A stretch of DNA of 17,420 nucleotides, taken from JBGLNJ01 sp964353405. Lineage in GTDB: Bacteria; Chloroflexota; Anaerolineae; Fen-1058. Positions 1-4,744 of the stretch are shown here, piece after piece. A model generated the notes under the pieces. The model saw only the letters and a program-made list of their open reading frames with translations, was not told the origin of the DNA and did not search any database. Position numbers and translations under genes: made by a program. The stretch is from NCBI GenBank assembly GCA_964353405.1, contig CAYGWJ010000393.1, positions 1-17,420 on the forward strand, in the 5' to 3' direction. Every line of letters begins with the position of its first letter. Positions within the stretch are counted from its first letter, which is position 1.

Positions 1-1
1 C

Positions 2-679
2 TGGAGTGAGAACAATCGGCGGCTGGACGAGGACAAGCGCAAGCATCATCTCAAAGCTCTGCTGGATCGGCTGGACTACATTCGTCAACATCTCAACACC
101 GGTCGCTACATTCGGGCCACTTACACTGCTCAACAGATCGCCTTTGCCCAACGGGGGAACCCGGCCAAGTCCCTGGTGGATGTCGAGTTGAGCGGCTCCG
201 ACCGAGCCTTGCGCTTGACCTTTGCCACCAACCGACCCAAGCTGGCTGAAGCCATCGACCTGGATGGCAAATATCTGTTGGGCACCAACCAGCTTGGCTT
301 GACGGCGGACCAAGCCCTGACCTACTACAAAGGCCAAGACGGGATCGAGAAACGCAACGCGGTGCTCAAAGGCCCGTTGCAGGTGCGCCCGGTCTATGTG
401 CAAACCGACCAACGCATTGAGGGCCTGGTGTTCTTCAACTTGGTAGCCCTGCTGGCCTGGGCGATCCTGGAACTCCGCTGCCAACGGGCCGGCTTACCCT
501 ACACCGGCCAGCGCGTTCTGGACGAGTTCGCCCCGTTGTTCGTCACCGATCAGGTGTTTGTCGACGACAGTCGGCTTCAGCAGATCGGTGACGTATCCGA
601 CTTTCAACAGGCGGTGTTGGACGGCTTGCAGTTGCCCCCGGTAGATCACTACTTGGCCGTTGCATCGCCCAAGGGTTGA
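2..679 (+). CDS. Transposase C-terminal part, IS4/IS1634-like (cut by window start)
   Basis: The reading frame is open from base 2, so the gene begins upstream of the window and only its last 225 codons are visible; it ends at TGA 677-679. The protein carries the C-terminal block typical of IS4/IS1634-type DDE transposases: a strand with LDGKYLLGTN, then YYKGQDGIEKRNAVLKG, where the glutamate of IEKRN fits the last acid of the DDE triad, then a hydrophobic segment (RIEGLVFFNLVALLAW) where these families have their conserved R-I-x-x-H/L region. The first two acids lie outside the window. It would cut and paste its own element. I see no convincing terminal inverted repeat between 680 and 1068, so the downstream end of the element is not defined. 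It lies just upstream of a truncated DUF499 gene and may have caused that truncation. Confidence 0.8.
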   Translation, partial: WSENNRRLDEDKRKHHLKALLDRLDYIRQHLNTGRYIRATYTAQQIAFAQRGNPAKSLVDVELSGSDRALRLTFATNRPKLAEAIDLDGKYLLGTNQLGLTADQALTYYKGQDGIEKRNAVLKGPLQVRPVYVQTDQRIEGLVFFNLVALLAWAILELRCQRAGLPYTGQRVLDEFAPLFVTDQVFVDDSRLQQIGDVSDFQQAVLDGLQLPPVDHYLAVASPKG

Positions 680-1068
680 GGCCCACCCGTTCACGAGCCG
701 CATCCCCGCCGGGCTGGCCGGTCTGGAGAGATTGCCGTGCAGTCCCAACCGGGCGCTCTGGGTCTTGCCCCAGAGGGTCATCGCTCAGCAACAGACTATG
801 GGCAGGTCTGTTGGAGCCGCAGGCCTGGGAACGACCAGCCATCGCCGGGCTGCCCATCCAGGGAGCCGCGCCGCTCGGCGGGTCATCTACGTGCGGTTAC
901 GGTCGGGCTGTGCGAGACTTGCCGGATGACGATTCAGGCGGCCGACATGGAAGCTATTTCTGTACCTGAATCGCCAACTGCCCCAAGTCTTGGCCTCAGC
1001 CGGACATAACCTGTTCGGACGCGCGTGCAATTTGTGCACTACTGCGCTGCCGAGGGGAAGATGCGCCT
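680..1068. other. 390-base stretch without a recognisable gene
   Basis: No reading frame here has recognisable protein character in either direction. Two inverted repeats are visible: a 7 bp stem with a 6-base loop at 756-775 (CTCTGGG/CCCAGAG), and a 9 bp stem CGATTCAGG/CCTGAATCG at 930-938 and 965-973 with a 26-base loop. The stretch probably holds the downstream end of the preceding insertion sequence and the point where the DUF499 gene lost its 5' part, but I cannot fix either boundary. Confidence 0.5.
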
Positions 1069-2226
1069 ATGCGGTTTTTAAGGTGTCGAAAACAAGCTGA
1101 GCGAAGCAACCAGATCGCCGACCGTCCGGTGCTGACCCTGGCGGTGCTTGCGCCTGACCGATCCATGCAGGACAAAGGCGTGCTTCAGTTTGTCGAATCG
1201 CTGACGCGCGAATACGGCACATCGGGCCGCACCTTCAAAAGCGCGCTGATCTGGGCCGTTGCCGACGACAGTGCGCCTCTCAAAGAAGAAGCGCGCAAGG
1301 CGCTCGCCTGGGAAGCCATCCGCGATGAAGATGAATCTCGCCTGGATGACGCGCAAAAGCGCCAGCTCGCGGAAAACATCAAGCTGGCGGCGCGCGACCT
1401 CAAGGAATCGGTCTGGCGCACGTACAAGACAATCGTCATGCTAGGCAAAGACAACACGCTCAAAACCATTGACCTCGGCCTGGTTCATTCCAGCGCCGCC
1501 GAAACACTGGTGCAGTTGATGCTGGGTCACCTGCGCCAGGATGGCGACTTGATAGATAGCGTCAGCCCGAGCTTTATCGTACGCAACTGGCCACCCGCAT
1601 TCAAAGAGTGGAGCACCAAGTCAGTGCGGGATGCCTTTTTCGCCTCGCCACAGTTTCCGCGCCTGCTCAACGCCGATGTAGTCAAAGAGACAATTGCGCG
1701 CGGAGTGACGAGCGGCCATCTGGCCTATGTGGGCAAGGCCCCCAGCGGCGGCTACGATCCGTTCCTATATGGCGTGGGAATGAGCGCGAGCGAGGTTGAA
1801 GTCGCCGACGACATGTTCATCATCGCCAGAGAGACGGCCGAAGCCTACAAGAAAGCGAAGGAGGCTCCCACACCCGCGCCATTACCGGCCAAGCCTGCCA
1901 ACGACGCCGGTTCACCCTACAGGCCAGGGCAGTCTGCTCAACCGCAGGATGACGGCAAGGCCAATATCGTAGAGGTGCCGGTCTTTGGCAAAGGTCCTCA
2001 AGCCGCCCAGGTGGCCCAACAACTCATGTGGACAGGCGACATTCCGCCGCAAAAGTGGACGAATTTTTATAACCGTGTGCTGTCGAGATTCGCGAGTGGT
2101 CAAGGGTTGCGTCTAACAGTGCAGGTGAGTGTGACCCAAGAGGCAGGCATCTCGGAGCAAAAGATTGAAGAGACCAAGGTGGCGCTGCGGGAGTTGGGGT
2201 TGGAGGACGATGTCGAGGTCAAGTAG
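1069..2226 (+). CDS. DUF499 protein, C-terminal remnant
   Basis: The 385-residue frame matches the C-terminal third of DUF499 proteins, large P-loop ATPases of about 1000 residues usually found beside DUF1156-type adenine methylases in restriction- or defence-like loci. Family-like segments are GTSGRTFKSALIWAV, then ARKALAWEAI (about residues 80-85), a long helical part, the proline/alanine linker near residues 268-295, and the closing module VAQQLMWTGDIPPQKWTNFYNRVL followed by a terminal LRELGLEDDVEVK. The P-loop half is absent, and family-like sequence begins only near residue 18, so the ATG at 1069 is probably a chance start created by the truncation. No clear ribosome binding site precedes it. 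I read it as a decayed gene that is unlikely to work alone. The assignment rests on recalled family patterns. Confidence 0.6.
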   Translation: MRFLRCRKQAERSNQIADRPVLTLAVLAPDRSMQDKGVLQFVESLTREYGTSGRTFKSALIWAVADDSAPLKEEARKALAWEAIRDEDESRLDDAQKRQLAENIKLAARDLKESVWRTYKTIVMLGKDNTLKTIDLGLVHSSAAETLVQLMLGHLRQDGDLIDSVSPSFIVRNWPPAFKEWSTKSVRDAFFASPQFPRLLNADVVKETIARGVTSGHLAYVGKAPSGGYDPFLYGVGMSASEVEVADDMFIIARETAEAYKKAKEAPTPAPLPAKPANDAGSPYRPGQSAQPQDDGKANIVEVPVFGKGPQAAQVAQQLMWTGDIPPQKWTNFYNRVLSRFASGQGLRLTVQVSVTQEAGISEQKIEETKVALRELGLEDDVEVK

Positions 2227-2232
2227 ACCAAT

Positions 2233-2260
2233 AGACCCTAAGGGTCTGGGAGACCCTTAG
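2233..2260. repeat. REP-like hairpin, AGACCCTAAGGGTCT type
   Basis: The 15-base palindrome AGACCCTAAGGGTCT (2233-2247) is followed by AGACCCTTAG, giving a perfect 10 bp stem CTAAGGGTCT/AGACCCTTAG (2238-2247 and 2251-2260) around a GGG loop. It lies 7 bases after the DUF499 stop codon. The same palindrome occurs inside and after the downstream RAYT transposase. Confidence 0.75.
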
Positions 2261-2292
2261 AGCGAATTCCAGTTGCATGTACGGCATGCTCC

Positions 2293-2334
2293 CGCTGGAT
2301 TGCCAAATCCAGCGGCGGATTTGGCAATCCGCCG
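2293..2334. repeat. Paired REP-like palindromes (BIME-like)
   Basis: Two palindromes lie side by side and overlap by two bases. The first (2293-2314) has a 9 bp stem CGCTGGATT/AATCCAGCG with a 4-base loop; the second (2313-2334) has a 9 bp stem CGGCGGATT/AATCCGCCG with a 4-base loop. They are also inverted copies of each other over 14 bases (GGATTGCCAAATCC at 2297-2310 against GGATTTGGCAATCC at 2317-2330), so the whole can fold as one long hairpin or two small ones. This head-to-head pairing is typical of repeats mobilised by RAYT transposases. Confidence 0.7.
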
Positions 2335-2424
2335 TGAGCAGCCATCCCGTACACTGATCAGGAAACCGCTCTAGGGTCTTGAGGAAAGGTGAGGCAATGA
2401 CCAGCCCACCGCCACAAGTCGGGT

Positions 2425-2991
2425 ATGTTCTATCACATCTACAATCGCGGCACCAACCGCGAGGACATTTTTGTACAAGAGCGCAACTATCGCTATTTCC
2501 TGCAACTGTATACCAAGCACATCGAGCCAGCGGCAGAGACATATGCCTATTGCCTGCTCAAAAATCACTTTCACGTTTTGGTGAGAATCAAGGACGCTGA
2601 AGCTCAAGACCCTAAAGGTCTCGAAAGACCTTTAGGGTCTATCGCATTCTCCAACTTTTTCAACGCCTACGCCAAGGCCATCAACAAAGCCTGCGGGCGC
2701 ACGGGCAGTCTGTTTCAACATCCCTTCGGGCGGATACCTGTACTGACGCAAGCGTGCCTTATCCAGTTGGTGCGATACATCCACTTGAACCCGCAAAAGC
2801 ACGGACTTGTGACCGATTTCCGCCAGTGGCCGTATTCGTCGTATCAGGCCTATCTCTCGAATCAACCCACGCGCTTGCAAAGGGACGATGTTCTTGGATG
2901 GTTCGATGGTGCGCAAGGCCTTGTCGCCGCGCATCAAATACCGATTGACGATCAGGTTCTTGCACCACTGACGCCGGAGGATTTTGATTAG
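2425..2991 (+). CDS. RAYT: REP-associated tyrosine (HUH/Y1) transposase
   Basis: A 188-residue Y1 single-strand transposase of the IS200/RAYT group. Visible are the opening FYHIYNRGTNREDIF strand, the metal-binding HUH motif as H48-F-H50 (KNHFHVLV), the helix NFFNAYAKAINKACGRTGSLFQ, and the segment VRYIHLNPQKHGLV with candidate catalytic Y118, followed by WPYSSYQAYL. Such proteins nick and join single-stranded REP palindromes, and this one is surrounded by palindromes. The start is uncertain. ATG 2425 has no ribosome binding site, whereas ATG 2397 has a strong one (AGGAAAGGTGAGG) but is in another frame. Removing one base near 2426 would fuse them into MTSPPPQVGYFYHIYNRG, the N-terminus I would expect for this family. 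So it is either slightly shortened or frameshifted. A palindrome-encoded insert (QDPKGLERPLGS) sits between the two catalytic motifs. Confidence 0.85.
   Translation: MFYHIYNRGTNREDIFVQERNYRYFLQLYTKHIEPAAETYAYCLLKNHFHVLVRIKDAEAQDPKGLERPLGSIAFSNFFNAYAKAINKACGRTGSLFQHPFGRIPVLTQACLIQLVRYIHLNPQKHGLVTDFRQWPYSSYQAYLSNQPTRLQRDDVLGWFDGAQGLVAAHQIPIDDQVLAPLTPEDFD
2607..2640. repeat. REP-like hairpin inside the RAYT coding sequence
   Basis: AGACCCTAAAGGTCT (2607-2621) and AGACCTTTAGGGTCT (2626-2640) form a perfect 15 bp stem around a CGAA loop. It belongs to the same family as the palindromes flanking the gene, is translated in frame as QDPKGLERPLGS, and lies between the HUH motif and the tyrosine helix. 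Confidence 0.85.
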
Positions 2992-2996
2992 ACCTT

Positions 2997-3034
2997 GTAG
3001 ACCCTAAGGGTCTCCAAGACCCTAAGGGTCTACA
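2997..3034. repeat. Tandem REP-like palindromes after the RAYT gene
   Basis: Two exact copies of AGACCCTAAGGGTCT (2999-3013 and 3017-3031) are separated by CCA. The pair is enclosed by TGT/ACA, so the whole 38 bases also make an extended inverted repeat. It starts 5 bases after the RAYT stop codon. It could also act as a transcript end, but there is no T-run. Confidence 0.8.
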
Positions 3035-3103
3035 GGAGGGTCGGCCTATGCTGCTTGCCGCGTAGACCAAGCCATCCCGCCCGCGCCTTTCGCGGCGAAC
3101 TCT

Positions 3104-3134
3104 GATTACGTTTTACTCTTTACTCATTACTCTG
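3104..3134. repeat. Low-complexity TTACTC repeat
   Basis: The stretch reads as repeats of TTACTC/TTTACTC (around TTTTACTCTTTACTCATTAC). It resembles the simple direct repeats at 12381-12460 and 13045-13087, which suggests a genome-wide habit of short reiterated tracts. The surrounding 3035-3168 contains nothing else I can identify. Confidence 0.4.
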
Positions 3135-3168
3135 GCGGATGCCATCGAGCGGGCAGTCGAACAGATTT

Positions 3169-3330
3169 CTATGCATGATCCATCTCCCATGTCAACGTCC
3201 ATGGGCCGGACGGTTCCTTTGCCCAACGCCATACATCGCCCGCCTCGGTGCGCTCCCGATACAAGCCAGACTGTTTGAGTAATCGCCGCAGAGTGGCGAG
3301 ACGCTCGCGAGCATTTTTCCGAGGCGCGCA
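3169..3330 (-). pseudogene. Unidentified 3' gene fragment
   Basis: On the minus strand the last 50 or so codons before the TAG at 3169-3171 read like a real protein end, with ARERLATLRRLLKQSGLYRE followed by RTEAGDVWRWAKEPSGPW and TLTWEMDHA. No family is recognised. Reading further upstream on this strand runs into the plus-strand HsdM remnant, so the fragment appears to be broken near 3330. It may equally be a chance open frame. Confidence 0.3.
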
Positions 3331-3339
3331 CGTTTCCGC

Positions 3340-3618
3340 AAAACCTCGGCCGTCTCCGAGTCTCCCAGCGTCTATACGCCCAATGCGTGGGTCGTGCCGG
3401 TGGCCAAAATCAAAGCGCGCGGCTATGACCTGACCGTGCGCAATCCCAACCGAACCGAAACTGAAGCATTGCGCCGCCCAACCGAGATCACCGCCAGCCT
3501 CTTGGAACGCATCCGCGAGTTGAACGAGATTGTGGAAGACTTGCGAGCAATTGAGTGGCAACGGCGGAGTACAAGCCTAGCAGCTTGTCGGAGAGGCGTT
3601 TCGGAGTCTAGGCTTTAG
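3340..3618 (+). pseudogene. HsdM (type I N6-adenine methylase) C-terminal scrap
   Basis: The frame, open from 3283 to the TAG at 3616-3618, contains NAWVVPVAKIKARGYDLTVRN and then ETEALRRPTEITASLLERIRELNEIVEDL. This is the C-terminal signature of HsdM subunits: a W-V-V-P-V strand, an I-K-A-R-G-Y-D-L turn leading to R-N-P-N, then a helix that packs against HsdS. The catalytic SAM and NPPF domains are entirely missing. After about residue IEWQRRS the frame enters the inverted repeat at 3575, which supplies an unrelated tail and the stop codon. GTG 3394 is the only obvious start and would give a 74-residue peptide. With the DUF499 remnant this points to one or more lost restriction-modification loci. 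Confidence 0.6.
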
Positions 3619-3704
3619 CCGGTTTTGGCCGAAAATCGCCGCGTGCTCACCGGCTGAAGCCTCGATTCCGGCCCGTCAGGGTTCTCTCCGACAAGCTCCT
3701 AGCC
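3575..3704. repeat. MITE-like 130 bp nested inverted repeat
   Basis: The outer arms 3575-3595 and 3684-3704 are inverted copies matching at 19 of 21 positions, including a perfect 14-base block AGCTTGTCGGAGAG. The inner arms AGGCTTTAGCCGG (3610-3622) and CCGGCTGAAGCCT (3650-3662) match at 12 of 13. No gene lies inside. It interrupts the HsdM remnant and ends 14 bases before the -10 box of the next gene. I see no clear target-site duplication. Confidence 0.65.
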
Positions 3705-3714
3705 ATGGGGGATG

Positions 3715-3723
3715 TGCTATAAT
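3715..3723 (+). promoter_or_regulatory. Extended -10 promoter of the toxin-antitoxin pair
   Basis: TGCTATAAT (TG at 3715-3716, TATAAT at 3718-3723) is a perfect extended -10. No good -35 is present at the usual distance. Transcription would start near 3730, about 22 bases before the ATG, leaving a ribosome binding site GAGAGGTGAG in the leader. Confidence 0.6.
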
Positions 3724-3752
3724 ATCTAGAGTGGTATATCGAGAGGTGAGCC

Positions 3753-4019
3753 ATGAGCGATTCGAAGGATTTAATTCTGCTGATACTGGACATGCAAGGC
3801 ATCGAAGACCGCCTGCGCGAGTTTGAGCGCAAGTATCGGTTGCGCTCAAACGAGTTTTACCGGTTGGTTCAAGCCGGCAAGATCGAGCAGCGGCTAGAGT
3901 TGATTGAATGGCTGGGGTTATACGAGACTCTCTTGGCGCGCGAGGAAGAATACCGCCAACTGCTCAACGAGCGTGTCGAACCTGTGTTGACCGCCGTGAA
4001 CTTGCCGCTGCCCGCCTGA
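3753..4019 (+). CDS. Putative antitoxin partner of TumE-like toxin
   Basis: An 88-residue, charged, almost entirely helical protein with a strong ribosome binding site (GAGAGGTGAG) six bases before ATG 3753. The central part, KYRLRSNEFYRLVQAGKIEQ then LELIEWLGLYETLLAREEEY, is like small proteins I recall encoded directly upstream of TumE/DUF6516-family toxins. Its stop codon is one base from the next start, so the two are co-transcribed and probably translationally coupled. The expected role is to bind and neutralise the toxin. I see no DNA-binding helix-turn-helix that I would trust, so autoregulation is not shown. The frame is intact. The function is inferred from position and general pattern only. 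Confidence 0.55.
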   Translation: MSDSKDLILLILDMQGIEDRLREFERKYRLRSNEFYRLVQAGKIEQRLELIEWLGLYETLLAREEEYRQLLNERVEPVLTAVNLPLPA

Positions 4020-4020
4020 T

Positions 4021-4278
4021 ATGTCCACGAATCCCCTCGCGTCTATCGCTGATTACGAGACTTTTATCTACGGCCTGCCGGATGCGTTCGCCAGCATCCA
4101 AATGTCCACGTTGGTCGTCGTGCACACCGGCCCCGTCACGGCGGTTGTCCGAGGAGAGATTCACTTTCCGCCCGATATTAAACATCACCGCGTTCTCGCC
4201 CCCGGTTTGAGTTTTGCTGCTCCTAATCTGCCATTCCTGATTCGAGAAATTGGACAGTCTGGTCTGTTGTCACCCTGA
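4021..4278 (+). CDS. TumE/DUF6516-like toxin, probably internally deleted
   Basis: An 85-residue protein starting one base after the antitoxin stop. The first half (SIADYETFIYGLPDAFASIQ, then STLVVVHTGPVTAVVRGEIHF) matches the N-terminal strands of TumE-like toxins. The second half (PPDIKHHRVLAPGLSF, then PNLPFLIREI) matches their extreme C-terminus. In the family I recall, about 45-50 residues lie between these blocks, including a Y-S-Y-E-V strand and a T-H-P-H-H-K-H motif, and all of that is absent here. The join falls at H-F-P-P-D-I, where both blocks have similar P-D-I coding sequence, so a short-homology deletion is plausible. After REI the tail GQSGLLSP and the stop come from a dispersed hairpin repeat. 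The toxin is therefore probably inactive while its antitoxin is intact. Confidence 0.5.
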   Translation: MSTNPLASIADYETFIYGLPDAFASIQMSTLVVVHTGPVTAVVRGEIHFPPDIKHHRVLAPGLSFAAPNLPFLIREIGQSGLLSP

Positions 4279-4300
4279 GCCGCCGAAGGTGGCGAAGGGT
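4272..4300. repeat. CCCTGAG...AAGGGT dispersed hairpin
   Basis: ACCCT/AGGGT outer arms (4272-4276, 4296-4300) and GCCGCC/GGTGGC inner arms around GAA form an interrupted hairpin. It overlaps the stop codon of the toxin gene. The CACCCTGAG...CGAAGGGTCTCG pattern is like hairpins widespread in Chloroflexota intergenic DNA (recalled, not checked). Confidence 0.45.
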
Positions 4301-4344
4301 CTCGGCCGCCGGCGCGTGAAAGAGATTCTTTGCCTCTCTCAAAG

Positions 4345-4425
4345 CCCAACGCCGCATCATTCCACCTGGTCCATGATCTCGACGACACGCGCGAGAAGCA
4401 GTACGGGTATCTTCTCAAAAAGTAG
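4345..4425 (+). pseudogene. Possible 3' gene scrap, unidentified
   Basis: The frame ending at TAG 4423-4425 finishes with FHLVHDLDDTREKQYGYLLKK, which has the composition of a genuine protein C-terminus, but it runs only about 35 codons back to a stop near 4318. No start codon or family is evident. It fits the general decay of this region, though chance cannot be excluded. Confidence 0.25.
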
Positions 4426-4428
4426 GGG

Positions 4429-4492
4429 AGACTTACGAAGTCTTGACTGGATTTACGCTTGTCGCAACGTCTTGCCAAGACTTCGGAAGTCT
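4429..4492. repeat. Inverted pair of AGACTT...AAGTCT palindromes
   Basis: Two small palindromes, AGACTTACGAAGTCT (4429-4443) and AGACTTCGGAAGTCT (4478-4492), face each other. The arms 4429-4445 and 4476-4492 are inverted copies at 16 of 17 positions. The 30-base centre carries no gene. The arrangement is BIME-like and of a different sequence family from the RAYT-flanking repeats. Confidence 0.65.
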
Positions 4493-4544
4493 AGTCCCGC
4501 GAATTATTGAGATGATACCAGTACGGAGTCTATTACACGCAGAA

Positions 4545-4568
4545 AAAGCCGCTGACCTCAGCGGCTTT
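4545..4568 (-). terminator. Intrinsic terminator reading leftward
   Basis: A perfect 11 bp stem AAAGCCGCTGA/TCAGCGGCTTT with a 2-base loop. Read on the minus strand, the GC-rich stem is followed by TTTTTCT (five T counted from the stem base), the hallmark of a rho-independent terminator. In the plus direction the T-run is only three bases. It closes the candidate small RNA that starts near 4648. Confidence 0.65.
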
Positions 4569-4648
4569 AGAAGGGCTGCCAGGGATATAGGATCGTCCGG
4601 CCTCGGCTGGATGATCACACGGCATGGAGCCGAGTTTCGTCCGCTGGC
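4545..4648 (-). ncRNA. Candidate stand-alone structured small RNA
   Basis: On the minus strand a good promoter (TTGACA, 18 bases, TATTCT) is followed after about 7 bases by a roughly 100-base stretch without a reading frame, which ends at a rho-independent terminator. Within it, GCCAG near the 5' end (4644-4648) can pair with CTGGC (4578-4582), enclosing a perfect 7 bp stem CTCGGCT/AGCCGAG (4628-4634 with 4602-4608). This gives a closed multi-stem fold followed by the terminator hairpin. No minus-strand gene lies just downstream, so it looks like an independent RNA rather than a leader. I could not match it to tRNA, SRP RNA, 6S RNA, tmRNA, hammerhead ribozymes or a riboswitch I know. Transcription is inferred only from these signals. 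Confidence 0.45.
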
Positions 4649-4654
4649 GACTAT

Positions 4655-4684
4655 AGAATACCATAAACGCTTGACATTTGTCAA
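4655..4684 (-). promoter_or_regulatory. Promoter of the candidate small RNA
   Basis: Reading leftward, TTGACA (4684-4679), an 18-base spacer and TATTCT (4660-4655) form a near-consensus housekeeping sigma promoter. The -35 hexamer is one half of the palindrome at 4668-4687. The expected start is near 4648. Confidence 0.55.
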
Positions 4685-4687
4685 GCG
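4668..4687. promoter_or_regulatory. Perfect 9+2+9 palindrome over the -35 box
   Basis: CGCTTGACATTTGTCAAGCG is a perfect inverted repeat of 9-base arms with a TT centre. It contains TTGACA on both strands, and a further CTTGACAAG follows at 4690-4698. The size and symmetry suit an operator for a dimeric repressor that would block the small-RNA promoter. Alternatively it merely presents a -35 in both directions, although no matching plus-strand -10 is at the right distance. Confidence 0.45.
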
Positions 4688-4731
4688 GTCTTGACAAGCA
4701 AAAAATCCATACACCCGATTGAGGCATTCCG

Positions 4732-4740
4732 TGCTATACT
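4732..4740 (+). promoter_or_regulatory. Extended -10 promoter, probably giving a leaderless mRNA
   Basis: TGCTATACT (TG at 4732-4733, TATACT at 4735-4740) is an extended -10 element. Start of transcription would fall at about 4746-4748, exactly on the tandem ATG codons at 4745 and 4748, with no ribosome binding site present. No clear -35 is seen. Confidence 0.5.
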
Positions 4741-4744
4741 TTTC

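Noticed and set aside
680..1068. Three overlapping plus-strand frames of about 90 codons after the first transposase
   Set aside because: They overlap each other in different frames, lack ribosome binding sites and resemble no protein I know.
4545..4648. Identification of the small RNA as SRP RNA, 6S RNA, tRNA or a hammerhead ribozyme
   Set aside because: There is no GGAAG tetraloop motif, no T-loop GTTCGA, no tmRNA-like ends, and the hammerhead core around CGAAAC is not completed by a matching CTGANGA and cleavage site.
4691..4744. TTG 4691 as start of the methylase-like protein
   Set aside because: It lies upstream of the probable -10 box TATACT (4735-4740) and the added residues have no family character.
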